DNA of 64,000 nucleotides from a bacterium (GCA_024638655.1 JAHEJW010000009.1:1-64000), one strand, 5' to 3'. Positions 1-8,625 are shown, numbered from the stretch's first letter. The notes: generated by a model from the letters alone, not told the origin. Program-made: numbers and translations.

Positions 1-1098
1 TACGAGAAGCTGGGTATACCGGAGGCCGAGCGGAAGTACCTGGCCGGTGTGACCGCCCAGTATGAGTCCGAGGTCGTCTATCACCGCAACCGTGAAGACC
101 TGGAGAAGCTAGGTGTGCTGTTCACGGACATGGACACAGCGCTCAGGGAGTATCCCGACATCGTCAAGAAGCACTTCGGGACGGTCATCCCACCCAACGA
201 CAACAAGTTCGCCGCCCTCAACTCTGCGGTCTGGTCAGGTGGATCCTTCATCTACGTCCCTCCGGGTGTCCATGTCGACCAACCGCTCCAGGCCTATTTC
301 AGGATCAACAGCGAGAACATGGGTCAGTTCGAGCGGACACTGATAATCGTGGACGAGGGCGCATATGTTCACTATGTCGAAGGCTGCTCGGCACCCACCT
401 ACACAACGAATTCGCTGCACTCGGCGGTCGTCGAGATCATCGTCAAGGAAGGCGGCCGTTGCCGCTACACCACCATCCAGAACTGGTCCGACAACGTGTT
501 CAACCTGGTGACCAAGAGGGCCGCCGCCTATCGCAACGCCACCATGGAGTGGGTCGACGGCAACCTGGGCAGCCGCCTCACCATGAAGTACCCGGCAGTC
601 TGGCTGATGGAGCCGGGCGCACACGGCGAAGTCCTGTCTATCGCCTTCGCCGGCACCGGCCAGCATCAGGACGCCGGCGCCAAGATGGTCCATGTTGCCC
701 CCGACACAACTTCGACGATCGTGTCGAAGTCGATCTCGAAAGGCGGGGGACGAGCCGGCTACCGGGGTCTCGTTCGTGTCGAGCCGGGTGCGGAGAACGC
801 CAGGAGCTTCGTTCGCTGCGACGCCCTGATCCTCGACGAGGACAGTCGCTCGGACACCTACCCCTACATGGAAATCGAAGAGAACGACGCTGAGATCGGC
901 CATGAGGCCACCGTCTCCAAAGTCGGTGAGGAACAGCTCTTCTATCTCATGTCACGCGGGCTCACCGAGGACCAGGCAACCTCGATGATCGTTGCCGGAT
1001 TCATCGAGCCGATCGTGAAAGAGCTGCCAATGGAATACGCGGTGGAGATGAACCGCCTCATCGAGCTGAACATGGCCGCTGCCGGCGCCGTCGGCTGA
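1..1098 (+). CDS. sufB: Fe-S cluster assembly protein SufB, 3' part (5' end outside window)
   Basis: SufB is the scaffold subunit of the SufBCD complex that builds Fe-S clusters in the cytoplasm. The frame is open from base 1 ([17 protein letters not shown]...), so the track start at 49 is internal and the gene begins upstream of the window. About 365 C-terminal residues are present, including the conserved stretch around '[16 protein letters not shown]'-type sequence (here [18 protein letters not shown]) and the C-terminal '[17 protein letters not shown]' typical of the SUF family beta-helix. Other suf genes would be expected upstream or elsewhere; the next genes here are on the opposite strand, so any operon ends at this gene. 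Identification is firm; only the missing N-terminus is unknown. Confidence 0.95.
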   Translation, partial: YEKLGIPEAERKYLAGVTAQYESEVVYHRNREDLEKLGVLFTDMDTALREYPDIVKKHFGTVIPPNDNKFAALNSAVWSGGSFIYVPPGVHVDQPLQAYFRINSENMGQFERTLIIVDEGAYVHYVEGCSAPTYTTNSLHSAVVEIIVKEGGRCRYTTIQNWSDNVFNLVTKRAAAYRNATMEWVDGNLGSRLTMKYPAVWLMEPGAHGEVLSIAFAGTGQHQDAGAKMVHVAPDTTSTIVSKSISKGGGRAGYRGLVRVEPGAENARSFVRCDALILDEDSRSDTYPYMEIEENDAEIGHEATVSKVGEEQLFYLMSRGLTEDQATSMIVAGFIEPIVKELPMEYAVEMNRLIELNMAAAGAVG

Positions 1099-1120
1099 TC
1101 GGTTCAGCGCAGACTCGTCG

Positions 1121-1384
1121 TCAGTTGCTTCGGCCGACGACGAAGCCGAGAAGGAGACCGCCGGCCGCACCCCAGACGAGCGAGAAGTCGTCGCCCACGC
1201 CGTAGATCACCGGACCGTTTGCGATTCGAACGATGGCCGACAGTGATATGCCGCCGATGACGCCCATGAGCATGGCTCCGATGAGATTGTCCGCAGAGGA
1301 GAAGAAACCTCCGATGAACCCGGCGATCGCACCAACGCCACCGACGATGGCGAGCGCTTCGACTATCTCGGCTTCAACGAACAT
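1121..1384 (-). CDS. small glycine-rich membrane protein, unknown function
   Basis: An 87-residue protein with two hydrophobic Gly/Ala-rich segments (about residues 10-50 and 62-83) and a GG-rich pattern (GGVGAIAGFIGGFF, GGLLLGFVVG) suggesting two or three closely packed helices in the membrane. I recognise no family. An ATG start is supported by a GGGAG-type ribosome site about 12 bases upstream. It lies 33 bases downstream of another small minus-strand gene and probably shares its transcript; it converges with sufB. The reading frame has normal codon GC bias, which favours a real gene over a shadow. Confidence 0.6.
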   Translation of the reverse strand: MFVEAEIVEALAIVGGVGAIAGFIGGFFSSADNLIGAMLMGVIGGISLSAIVRIANGPVIYGVGDDFSLVWGAAGGLLLGFVVGRSN

Positions 1385-1417
1385 GAGCTGTCACTCTCCC
1401 AGGCATCGTGAGAGGGA

Positions 1418-1666
1418 TCAAGCCGAGACGACCTTTTCTTCCACGACGTCGGTGATTGGGAATTGGACGGATCTGCCTGCCATGCTGAACGGCTCGGTCA
1501 GCAGCAGGACGACGGTGGAAGGTCCCCGGCAGATCACGTGACCGGTATAGGTGTGCAAACCGTCCCGGTCCTCGGTGATGAAAGTTACGACCATGTCTCT
1601 GTATCTCCGACTCCCTTTATCGGCAATACGTTTCATGACTTCATAGGTCGATGGACCAGTCTGCAC
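1418..1666 (-). CDS. small hypothetical protein
   Basis: An open frame of up to 82 residues from a GTG start. A shorter form beginning at the internal ATG near 1597 (MVVTFITEDRDG...) has a GGAG about 11 bases upstream and may be the true product of about 59 residues. The sequence is a mixed beta-rich soluble protein with no motif I recognise (HTYTGHVICRGPSTVVLLL). It is read divergently from the response regulator at 1729 and just upstream of the small membrane protein gene, so the 60-bp intergenic stretch may carry promoters for both directions. Confidence 0.5.
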   Translation of the reverse strand: MQTGPSTYEVMKRIADKGSRRYRDMVVTFITEDRDGLHTYTGHVICRGPSTVVLLLTEPFSMAGRSVQFPITDVVEEKVVSA

Positions 1667-1689
1667 GACCCGCAGTCGAATTCGGTGGT

Positions 1690-1706
1690 TTATCCAGTTG
1701 TTATCC
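1690..1706 (+). promoter_or_regulatory. candidate OmpR-family binding site (direct repeat, 11-bp period)
   Basis: Two TTATCC hexamers begin at 1690 and 1701, exactly 11 bases (one helical turn) apart, about 25-40 bases upstream of the response regulator start. OmpR/PhoB-family regulators typically bind tandem half-sites at 10-11 bp spacing, so this may be an autoregulatory site. The repeat is seen directly; its function is inferred. Confidence 0.35.
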
Positions 1707-1728
1707 GGAATGACCTAGTTTTCGGCGT

Positions 1729-2406
1729 GTGCGCTTACTCGTAGTCGAAGACGAGCCTGATCTCGCCGAGGCGATAGCTCGCGGGCTGAGACGCGACGGG
1801 TATGCCGTAGATGTTGCGCTGAAGGCGTCCGACGCCGAACTGAAGCTCAGATCCGCCGGTTACGACCTCGTTTGCCTCGACTGGAACCTGCCCGACGGGT
1901 CCGGCTTGCAGCTTTGTCGTGAACTCATCTCGGGAGAGCTCCCGACTCTGGAGGGGGAGCGACCGCGCATCCTCATGCTCACGGCCCGGGATGACATCGA
2001 GGCGAGGGTCGCCGGTCTGGATGCGGGTGCCGACGACTACCTGGTCAAACCCTTTGCCTTCGCCGAGCTCTCGGCCCGAGTGCGGGCCCTGCTCCGTCGA
2101 GAGTCGGCTACCGACCCTGTGCTGAGAGTGGGCCCGCTCACACTGGATCAGCCCCGGTTCCAGGCCACCAGGGACGGCGAGCCGCTGGAGCTAACGGCCA
2201 AGGAGTTCTCCTTGCTCCACTACTTCATGGCGAACCCGGGGATCGTGATGAGCCAAGAGCACCTCCTGGAGCACGTCTGGGATGAGATGACCGACCCCCT
2301 GACGAACGTGGTGCGGGTGACGGTCAGCAACCTGAGGAAGAAGCTCGGGGATCCCGCATTGATCACGACCGTCCCCGGGCGGGGCTACAAGCTCGAGGAG
2401 GACTGA
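1729..2406 (+). CDS. OmpR/PhoB-family DNA-binding response regulator
   Basis: A 225-residue two-component response regulator. The receiver domain spans residues 1-120, with acidic residues near the start (VEDEPD), the phospho-acceptor Asp at about 51 (CLDWNLPDG) and the conserved Lys in DYLVKPF. A winged-helix domain follows (ELTAKEFSLLHYFM ... VRVTVSNLRKKLGDP ... VPGRGYKL). The start is GTG 1729. The stop overlaps the ATG of the sensor kinase by one base, so the two are cotranscribed and translationally coupled. The target genes are not evident; a TTATCC direct repeat upstream suggests autoregulation. Confidence 0.92.
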   Translation: MRLLVVEDEPDLAEAIARGLRRDGYAVDVALKASDAELKLRSAGYDLVCLDWNLPDGSGLQLCRELISGELPTLEGERPRILMLTARDDIEARVAGLDAGADDYLVKPFAFAELSARVRALLRRESATDPVLRVGPLTLDQPRFQATRDGEPLELTAKEFSLLHYFMANPGIVMSQEHLLEHVWDEMTDPLTNVVRVTVSNLRKKLGDPALITTVPGRGYKLEED

Positions 2407-3557
2407 TGCCGAGCTGGCAGTCGATACGGTTTCGTCTCTCGGTCCAGTACTCGGCCGTGGTCTTCGGTCTCGGGGGCGCTCTCCTCGGCCTCGTCTTCCT
2501 TGCCATCCGCCAGTGGCTGAAGTCCCAGACGATGACCCGGGCGATGCTCACCAGAGAAGTGGTTGTCTTGCCCGACGGTCGGTTCATCTCGATGCCCCAG
2601 CTTCGCGAGGTCGAGATCCAGGCAATAGACAACTACGTATCGGGCATCGTGCTCGATCAGGTAGCCAAGCTGACCCTGATCGCAGTCATCGCCCTGTTCC
2701 TACTCAGCCTGGTGGTCGGCTGGGTCATGTCGGGGAGGGTGTTGAAGCCCGTCGAGGAGATCACCAACGTCGCCCGTGACATCCAGGCGTCGGATCTGAG
2801 TCGGAGGATCGCCTTGGAGGGACCGGACGACGAGCTGCGTCGCCTGGCGGACACCTTCGATGGCATGCTGGAGCGCCTCGACCGCGCCTTCACCAGTCAG
2901 CGTCAGTTCCTGGCAGACACCAGCCATGATCTACGCACCCCCCTTGCCGTCATACAGTCGAATGTCGAGTTGGCCGAGAGCGACCCCGGTTCGTCGGTCG
3001 AAGACTGGAAGAGTGTGGGCGGGATCGTCAGACGCAATACCGAGCGGATGTCAGCCATGATCGATGATCTCCTTTCGGCCGCGAGACTTCAGACCGGGAG
3101 GGCACAAGCGGTGGCTCTCGACCTGAAAGAGCTCGTCGAAGCCAAGGTGAGCGAGTTCGAGCCGGTTGCAGCGGCCGACGACGTCTCGGTGGCTGCGGAG
3201 GCGTCCTCTGCCATCGTCCAGGGTGTCGAAGTCGTTCTCTATCGCGCCCTGGCCAATTTGGTCGACAATGCGCACAAAGCTGCGCCACCGGGCTCGCGCA
3301 TCATCCTGAGCTCCGGCTCCGATGGCGAATGGGCCTGGATGGCAGTGATCGACGAGGGCCCTGGTCTGGAGAATATGGATCCCGAGGATCGAATCGGGTT
3401 GGGGCTCTCGATCGTGACCCAGATAGCTGAAAGTCACGGAGGTGCCCTCCGAACATTCGCAGGGCCTGCTGAGACGGGAACGACCCAAGTCGTTTGGCTC
3501 CCGGTCGGCGACGCACAGGGAGAACCACCTGGCCACTCTCCGATCGCCCAACCATGA
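2406..3557 (+). CDS. membrane sensor histidine kinase (HAMP-HisKA-HATPase)
   Basis: A 383-residue sensor kinase partnered with the preceding regulator. It has an N-terminal helix (about 12-35), a short extracytoplasmic loop of about 50 residues, a second helix (about 88-110), a HAMP linker (GRVLKPVEEITNVAR), the dimerisation/phosphoacceptor helix with His174 (DTSHDLRTPLAV) and a catalytic domain with the N box (NLVDNAHKAAP) and G boxes (DEGPGL, GLGLSIV). All key residues are present. The small periplasmic loop gives no clue to the signal. The end overlaps the next gene in an ATGA arrangement. Confidence 0.92.
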   Translation: MPSWQSIRFRLSVQYSAVVFGLGGALLGLVFLAIRQWLKSQTMTRAMLTREVVVLPDGRFISMPQLREVEIQAIDNYVSGIVLDQVAKLTLIAVIALFLLSLVVGWVMSGRVLKPVEEITNVARDIQASDLSRRIALEGPDDELRRLADTFDGMLERLDRAFTSQRQFLADTSHDLRTPLAVIQSNVELAESDPGSSVEDWKSVGGIVRRNTERMSAMIDDLLSAARLQTGRAQAVALDLKELVEAKVSEFEPVAAADDVSVAAEASSAIVQGVEVVLYRALANLVDNAHKAAPPGSRIILSSGSDGEWAWMAVIDEGPGLENMDPEDRIGLGLSIVTQIAESHGGALRTFAGPAETGTTQVVWLPVGDAQGEPPGHSPIAQP

Positions 3558-4450
3558 CCGTATATTCATCGACCGTGAAGCGATTCGGCGCGATTGAGAT
3601 CGGAGGAACCAAGACTCTCGTCGCTGCTGCCGAATCTGTCGACGACCTCGCCGATCATCGCCGGATTCCGACCACCACCCCTGACGAGACTCTCGAGGAG
3701 GTCATCGGCGAGCTCGAGTCGGCTGGGGTAGACGCCGTGGGAGTGGCCTCTTTCGGGCCAGTGGAGCTCCGGCCCGGCCATCCCCGGTACGGCTACATCA
3801 CTTCTACGCCCAAGCCGGATTGGTCGGATACCCCGGTCGTCCAGATCTTCGTCGAGAGGCTCGGAGTACCGGTGGGCTTCGATGTCGACGTCAACGGTGC
3901 TGCCCTGGGCGAGGGGAGATGGGGGGCCGCCGCGGGAATGGACGATTTCGCCTATATCACGGTCGGCACCGGGATCGGTGGAGGAGTGGTGGTTGCGGGC
4001 TCACCCGTTCATGGGGCACCACACCCCGAGGTCGGCCACGTCGTGGTGAGGCGGCACCCGGACGATGACTATCCGGGCTCGTGCCCCTTCCATGGTGATT
4101 GCCTCGAGGGCCTTGCGGCTGGGCCCGCCGTAGAGGCAAGGTTCGGCCGGCCCGGCAACGAGCTCTCGGGCTCAGAGATCGAGCAGGCTGTCGAGCTGGT
4201 CACCTTCTACCTCGCGCAGGGTTTTCGCAACCTGGTCTACGCGGTAGCCCCTGCACGGCTCGTGGTCGGCGGGGGGATCTCGAAGATGCACGGCTTCCAC
4301 GAGACAGTCCGGGGTAGCTTGACCGCGGAACTCGCCGGCTACCCGTACGAGGAAGCACATCTGGCTCCGGAGTTCGTGGTCCCACCGGATCTGGGAGACA
4401 TGTCCGGGCTGGCCGGGGCGCTGATCCTGGCCGAGAGGCAATCCGTCTGA
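3554..4450 (+). CDS. ROK-family sugar kinase, fructokinase-like
   Basis: A 298-residue ROK kinase that phosphorylates a hexose, most likely fructose. Visible features are the N-terminal phosphate loop IEIGGTKTLVA, the catalytic region DVDVNGAALGEGRWG, ITVGTGIGGGVV, and the zinc-binding cluster HPEVGHVVVRRHP...CPFHGDCLEG typical of ROK proteins. The compact form with the CPFHGDCLE segment resembles the fructokinase branch (GmuE/YdhR type). The start ATG 3554 overlaps the kinase stop (ATGA); a GTG at 3575 is a possible alternative. Its coupling to the two-component pair may be only an operon convenience. Confidence 0.85.
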   Translation: MTVYSSTVKRFGAIEIGGTKTLVAAAESVDDLADHRRIPTTTPDETLEEVIGELESAGVDAVGVASFGPVELRPGHPRYGYITSTPKPDWSDTPVVQIFVERLGVPVGFDVDVNGAALGEGRWGAAAGMDDFAYITVGTGIGGGVVVAGSPVHGAPHPEVGHVVVRRHPDDDYPGSCPFHGDCLEGLAAGPAVEARFGRPGNELSGSEIEQAVELVTFYLAQGFRNLVYAVAPARLVVGGGISKMHGFHETVRGSLTAELAGYPYEEAHLAPEFVVPPDLGDMSGLAGALILAERQSV

Positions 4451-4480
4451 GACGGCCGTTCCGAAAGGCTTTACGTCCCG

Positions 4481-4509
4481 TTGACGAAATGTTTAGCGCT
4501 GGCTTAATG
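4481..4509 (+). promoter_or_regulatory. possible sigma70-type promoter of the HtrA-like gene
   Basis: TTGACG (4481-4486) is followed 17 bases later by TTAATG (4504-4509), ahead of a clear AGGAGG ribosome site and the ATG at 4543. The -35 is good and the -10 is poor, so this is a weak call. Confidence 0.3.
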
Positions 4510-4542
4510 CTCTACTCATAGCCTGGAGTTGCCAGGAGGTTT

Positions 4543-5628
4543 GTGATGACTCATCAGACTGAGACGACAGAAGACAAGAAGGGGCCTGGGATCTGGTCGG
4601 CGATCGCCTATTTCGCCGGCGTTGCAGCGCTCGTCGCCGGCATATGGCTGATCGACGACCCCAGGGGCCCCGACCCCACCCTGGACGCCGCCTCTGAGTC
4701 GACAACCACCACAACCGTCGCCGAGGTCGAGGTCAACACTCCGACAGTCATCCCAGGAGACGAGCCGATTGCCGACGCCGCCGAGGTGATCCTGCCATCC
4801 GTGGTGCGAATCGAGACTCCCAGCGGAGTGGGCTCCGGTGTCATCTACGACCGCGACGGCCTCATCATGACCGCCGCTCACGTGGTCGAGGGCCACGACA
4901 CCGTCAGGGTCAGATTCGCCGACGGCACTCAGGTGGACGGCAACGTCCTCGGCGGGGTCACCGAAGTGGACATCGCGGTGATCGAAGTAGATCGGACGGG
5001 TTTGCCGGCCGCCGAGTTCACGAGGGACAAACCGCGAGTCGGTCAGACGGCCATAGCGGTGGGCAGTCCATGGGGTCTCTCCTCCACTGTGACGGCTGGA
5101 ATCATCTCCGCCGTCGATCAGACCGCAAATTGCTCACTCGGCGGGTGTGCTTCCCTGGTCCAGACCGACGCCGCCATCAATCCGGGCAACTCGGGAGGCG
5201 CGTTGGTCGATCGGTTTGGACGCGTCGTCGGCATCAACGTCTCGATCTTCAGCAGCTCCGGGGCGAACGACGGCGTGGGATTCGCCGTGCCCAGCGACAT
5301 CGCCCTCGACTACGCGGAGAGCATCGTCTCAGGTGAGCCCATCGAGACGGCCTTCCTCGGCGTCAGCGGCGGGGAGTTCAACGAAGAAGGGCGCGCCGGG
5401 GCCCTTGTGAACGCAGTCACGCCGGACACGGCCGCCGAAGAGGTAGGAATCGAAGTTGGCGACGTAATCATCTTTTTCGACGGTGTCGAGATCCAGAGTC
5501 TGTTCGATCTCAGTGCTCAGGTTCGGGCGCACCGCCCCGGCGACACGGTGCAACTCATCCTCCTGCGAGATGGCGAAGAGATCGCCCTAGAGGTGACTCT
5601 CGGCGTCAAGCCCGAGGAACTCAACTAG
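4543..5628 (+). CDS. HtrA/DegP-like membrane-anchored serine protease with PDZ domain
   Basis: A 361-residue trypsin-like quality-control protease facing outside the membrane. A short cytoplasmic tail precedes one transmembrane helix (residues 16-36). A Thr/Ser-rich linker leads into the protease domain with the triad His112 (TAAHVVEGH), Asp142 (VDIAVIEVD) and Ser216 (NPGNSGGAL). A C-terminal PDZ domain (about 265-355) contains ALVNAVTPDTAAEEVGIEVGDVI. The start is fixed by CCAGGAGG seven bases upstream. Two Cys residues near 196 and 201 (NCSLGGC) could form a surface disulfide. It stands alone, between the ROK gene and the B12 operon. Confidence 0.92.
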   Translation: MMTHQTETTEDKKGPGIWSAIAYFAGVAALVAGIWLIDDPRGPDPTLDAASESTTTTTVAEVEVNTPTVIPGDEPIADAAEVILPSVVRIETPSGVGSGVIYDRDGLIMTAAHVVEGHDTVRVRFADGTQVDGNVLGGVTEVDIAVIEVDRTGLPAAEFTRDKPRVGQTAIAVGSPWGLSSTVTAGIISAVDQTANCSLGGCASLVQTDAAINPGNSGGALVDRFGRVVGINVSIFSSSGANDGVGFAVPSDIALDYAESIVSGEPIETAFLGVSGGEFNEEGRAGALVNAVTPDTAAEEVGIEVGDVIIFFDGVEIQSLFDLSAQVRAHRPGDTVQLILLRDGEEIALEVTLGVKPEELN

Positions 5629-5633
5629 CAGCT

Positions 5634-5790
5634 AACCTCGGCGTCCCTGCCACTACCGGCAGGTGCGCTGAGAGCAGCGAAGGCCGGTTGAAATCCGGCG
5701 CTGTCCCGCAACTGTGAAGGCGTCTCTTTGGTCGACGGAGGTTCGTCGCCCGCCAGGAGCCGCACGAGCCAGGTCGCCTGAGCTCAGCGC
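5634..5790 (+). ncRNA. cobalamin (adenosylcobalamin-type) riboswitch aptamer
   Basis: The leader of the B12 uptake operon contains the hallmark conserved core of cobalamin riboswitches: a GCCGGTTGAAATCCGGCG hairpin followed directly by CTGTCCCGCAACTGTGAAGG, a variable arm, then CGCCAGGAGCCG and a 3' GAGCCAGGTCGCC segment corresponding to the B12 box. The upstream helix CCCTGCCACTACCGGCAGGTGC fits the 5' arm. High B12 would be expected to switch off the downstream transporter. Exact ends are approximate; the expression platform follows at 5777-5869. Confidence 0.93.
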
Positions 5791-5831
5791 CACGAGAAAG
5801 TCTCGGATGAAGACGGAACCGTGAGCTCAGG
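5777..5831 (+). promoter_or_regulatory. riboswitch expression-platform stem (10-bp inverted repeat)
   Basis: CCTGAGCTCA (5777-5786) and TGAGCTCAGG (5822-5831) are perfect complements. They enclose a 35-nt loop with a small internal hairpin (CGAGA-AAG-TCTCG). The 5' arm abuts or overlaps the aptamer's 3' end, so it may switch pairing with ligand state. Confidence 0.55.
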
Positions 5832-5848
5832 GAAGCCACAGACCTCTT

Positions 5849-5869
5849 CATCCTCCGAAACGGAGGATG
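5849..5869 (+). promoter_or_regulatory. ribosome-site sequestering hairpin before btuF
   Basis: CATCCTCCG-AAA-CGGAGGATG forms a perfect 9-bp hairpin whose 3' arm contains the GGAGGA Shine-Dalgarno of btuF (ATG at 5874). This points to control at translation initiation rather than by a terminator; no U tract is present. Confidence 0.7.
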
Positions 5870-5873
5870 TCCT

Positions 5874-6812
5874 ATGAAGGGAGTCGCACTCGCTGCCTTG
5901 GCGGTGCTGACCCTGTCCGCCTGTGGCCTGGCCGATGGCGCTACAACTACGACCGTCCCGGGTCAGACCACCACAGCCCAGCCGGTCTACCCCGTCACCG
6001 TCACGGACGACCTCGGCGACGTTGTCATCGAGACGATGCCCCAGGCCATAATCTCGTTGTCGACTGTCGCCACCGAGATGCTCTACGAGATCGGAGCCGG
6101 CGAGCGGGTGGTAGCGGTAGACGACCAGTCGAACTACCCGGAGGAAGCTCCGATGACAGATCTCTCGGGCTTCACACCGAATCTGGAGGCGATCCTCTCC
6201 TACGAGCCGGATCTGGTGGTTATCAGCTTCGATCCGGGAGACCTGGTGTCCGGCCTCACAACAGCAGGGGTGCCCGTGATCTCGTTCGGGGCGGCAGCCA
6301 GCATCGAGGATGTCTACCGGCAGATGGAAGCTCTGGGTAGGGCCACCGGCAACCCCGAGGCTGCTCTCGAAGCGACTCAGCGGATCGAGTGGGGTCTTGC
6401 CGACGTGCTCGCCGGAGCCGGCGGCGCGGGAGTTGGCGTGTCCTATTACCACGAGATCGATTCGAACTACTACAGCGTGACATCCGCGACGCTCTTCGGT
6501 GAGATCTATGGCCTGTTCGAGATGGTCAACATCGCGGATGCGGCCGATGAGGACGGGTCAGCATTTGGATATCCCCAGCTCTCGTCGGAATACATCGTGT
6601 CCGAGGACCCGGACATCATCTTCCTGGCCAACACGCTGTATGGGGTCGATGCCGAGGATGTGGCCCAACGCCCGGGATGGGATGCGATGATCGCGGTGCA
6701 GGACGGCGCCATAGTCGAGCTCGACTCGGATGTTGCATCTCGTTGGGGGCCACGAATCGTCGACTTCGCCGAGGCTGTGGCAGCGGCCCTCAGAGAGCGC
6801 GAGCCGGCTTGA
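5874..6812 (+). CDS. btuF: cobalamin ABC transporter substrate-binding lipoprotein BtuF
   Basis: A 312-residue extracellular B12-binding lipoprotein. It has a type II signal with lipobox LSAC (Cys17), a Thr-rich tether, then a periplasmic-binding-protein-like fold of the iron/cobalamin class (VTVTDDLGDVVIE at the start, helical linker in the middle, 'EDPDIIFLANTLYG', 'RPGWDAMIAVQDGAIVELD' near the end). The B12 riboswitch directly upstream supports cobalamin rather than siderophore as ligand. Its TGA overlaps the TTG start of btuC. The ATG start is set by the GGAGGA within the sequestering hairpin. Confidence 0.9.
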   Translation: MKGVALAALAVLTLSACGLADGATTTTVPGQTTTAQPVYPVTVTDDLGDVVIETMPQAIISLSTVATEMLYEIGAGERVVAVDDQSNYPEEAPMTDLSGFTPNLEAILSYEPDLVVISFDPGDLVSGLTTAGVPVISFGAAASIEDVYRQMEALGRATGNPEAALEATQRIEWGLADVLAGAGGAGVGVSYYHEIDSNYYSVTSATLFGEIYGLFEMVNIADAADEDGSAFGYPQLSSEYIVSEDPDIIFLANTLYGVDAEDVAQRPGWDAMIAVQDGAIVELDSDVASRWGPRIVDFAEAVAAALREREPA

Positions 6813-7852
6813 GCGCAGCAGCCGTTCCGCCTGCGGTTCGCTCCTCGCAACTGGGTTGGGGCCCGGCTGTCATTGGAGTCGGAGTCCTGGTCGCGACGGT
6901 GATTCTCGGGCTTCTCGTCGGTGCGGCCGGGATGGGGGTTCGTCCGGTCGTGCTCGCCCTCTTCGACGTACTTCCCTTCGTGGAGGTGCAGCACGGCCTG
7001 AGCGCCGTTGAGCAAAGTGTCCTCTTCGAGATCAGGTTCCCCAGGGTCGTCCTGGGCGGCCTCGTCGGAGCGGTGCTGGCACTGGCCGGCGCCGCATATC
7101 AGGGGGTGTTTCGCAACCCTCTCGCCGACCCTTTTCTCCTCGGTGTGGCGGCCGGCTCGGGGCTCGGGGCCACCATTGCCCTGGCCTCGACCGGAAACAG
7201 TGGTCTGCTCGCACCTTTCGCTTTCATCGGCGGGCTGGCCGCGGTGGGGGCTACCTATGTCCTCGGCCGGTCCGTAGGTGGCCGGACTGCCACATCGCTG
7301 ATCCTGGCCGGAGTCGCAGTAGCTGCCTTCGCCACAGCCATCCAGACCTATCTGCTTCAGAGAAACGTCGAGAACCTGCGTGAGGTCTATTCGTGGCTCC
7401 TGGGCAGGCTGACGACGGTGGGGTGGGGGGAGGTCGTCCAGCTTCTTCCCTACGCACTGGTCTCGGGGTTGGTACTGGTTGGCAGCCGCCGTCTGCTCGA
7501 CGTTCTCTCGGTAGGTGACGAAGAGGCGGCTTCACTCGGAGTGAATGTCAACCGGGTGCGATGGACCGTGGTAGTAGCTGCCACCTTGGCGACGGCCGCT
7601 GCCGTGTCGGTCAGTGGCCTCATCGGGTTCGTCGGGATCATCGTGCCGCACACGGTCCGGATCTTGTTCGGGTGGAGCTACCGGTTGATCGTGCCCCTTT
7701 CGGTGCTTTTTGGTGCGGCCTTCTTGATGTTGGCGGACATCGCGGCTCGAACCTTGGTGACCCCCGCCGAGCTGCCTATCGGTGTCGTCACCGCCTTCTT
7801 CGGGGCGCCCTTCTTCGTGGTCGTGCTGCGAACGGTGGGGCGGGCCCCATGA
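6809..7852 (+). CDS. btuC: cobalamin ABC transporter permease BtuC (FecCD family)
   Basis: A polytopic permease of about 347 residues, FecCD/BtuCD type. Visible family landmarks are RFPRVVLGGLVGAVLALAGAAYQGVFRNPLADPFLLGVAAGSGLGA, VSVSGLIGFVGIIVPHTVR and the terminal ELPIGVVTAFFGAPFFVVVL. I moved the start from the track's 6677 to TTG 6809, which overlaps the btuF stop (TTGA); this removes 44 residues with no family similarity. With BtuF and BtuD it forms a complete importer for a single-membrane cell; no TonB receptor is present or needed. Confidence 0.92.
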   Translation: MSAAAVPPAVRSSQLGWGPAVIGVGVLVATVILGLLVGAAGMGVRPVVLALFDVLPFVEVQHGLSAVEQSVLFEIRFPRVVLGGLVGAVLALAGAAYQGVFRNPLADPFLLGVAAGSGLGATIALASTGNSGLLAPFAFIGGLAAVGATYVLGRSVGGRTATSLILAGVAVAAFATAIQTYLLQRNVENLREVYSWLLGRLTTVGWGEVVQLLPYALVSGLVLVGSRRLLDVLSVGDEEAASLGVNVNRVRWTVVVAATLATAAAVSVSGLIGFVGIIVPHTVRILFGWSYRLIVPLSVLFGAAFLMLADIAARTLVTPAELPIGVVTAFFGAPFFVVVLRTVGRAP

Positions 7853-8625
7853 TTCGTTGGGGAGAAGTGACCGCCGCCTTCAACGGTGAGTTCACGCTGG
7901 GCCCGATCTCCGTGGAGGTTGGCGACGGCGACTGGGTCGGGCTCATCGGGCCCAACGGTGCCGGGAAGTCCACCATGCTGAAGACCGCTGTCGGCTTGGT
8001 CGATCACAAGGGTCGGATCTCTCTGACCAACGGACACCGTCGGCCCGGACTCGACATCGCCTGGATGCCGCAGCGCCCGCGCCTACCCGAGGGCATGTCG
8101 GTCGCCGATTACGTGCTCCTCGGTCGCACCCCTCACATCGGTTATCTGGGGTCGGAAGGGCGGGCCGACATCGATTCGGTGGCCGTCGCTCTCGACAAGT
8201 TGGGTCTGGGAGCCTTGGCCCATCGTCCCTTGGGGACACTCTCCGGAGGTGAGGCACAACGGGCGGTCCTTGCCCGGGCTCTGGCACAGGAGGCGCCGGT
8301 CCTCCTGCTCGACGAGCCGACGGCGAGTCTCGACATCGGGCATGCGATCGACGTCTTGGAGGTCATCGACGATCTGCGGAAGACCGAGCGCCTCACCGTC
8401 GTCACCGCTGTTCACGATTTGACTCTCGCCGGGCGATTCGCCGATCGGCTCGTCCTCCTGGCCGAGGGTGTGGTGCGGGCCGACGGCGCTCCCGCAGATG
8501 TGCTGACCGAGGAGAATCTGAAAGCTCACTACGGTGCCGGGATACGTGTCATCCACGACCCGGACGGTCCGACAGTGATCCCATCGAGAGCCTCCAGTGC
8601 CGAAGCAACAGACCCCGCCCACTAG
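7849..8625 (+). CDS. btuD: cobalamin ABC transporter ATPase BtuD
   Basis: A 258-residue ABC ATPase energising BtuC. It has Walker A GPNGAGKST, signature LSGGEAQRAVLARAL, Walker B VLLLDEPTASLD and the switch His in VTAVHDLTLA. The start is ATG 7849, overlapping the btuC stop (ATGA); the track's upstream extension is out-of-family. It overlaps the start of cobO by about 29 bases, so the four-gene B12 operon is tightly coupled. Confidence 0.92.
   Translation: MIRWGEVTAAFNGEFTLGPISVEVGDGDWVGLIGPNGAGKSTMLKTAVGLVDHKGRISLTNGHRRPGLDIAWMPQRPRLPEGMSVADYVLLGRTPHIGYLGSEGRADIDSVAVALDKLGLGALAHRPLGTLSGGEAQRAVLARALAQEAPVLLLDEPTASLDIGHAIDVLEVIDDLRKTERLTVVTAVHDLTLAGRFADRLVLLAEGVVRADGAPADVLTEENLKAHYGAGIRVIHDPDGPTVIPSRASSAEATDPAH

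Noticed and set aside
5621-6452. Minus-strand ORFs over the riboswitch and btuF
   Set aside because: They cover the conserved riboswitch RNA and the opposite strand of a lipoprotein gene; no recognisable protein features.
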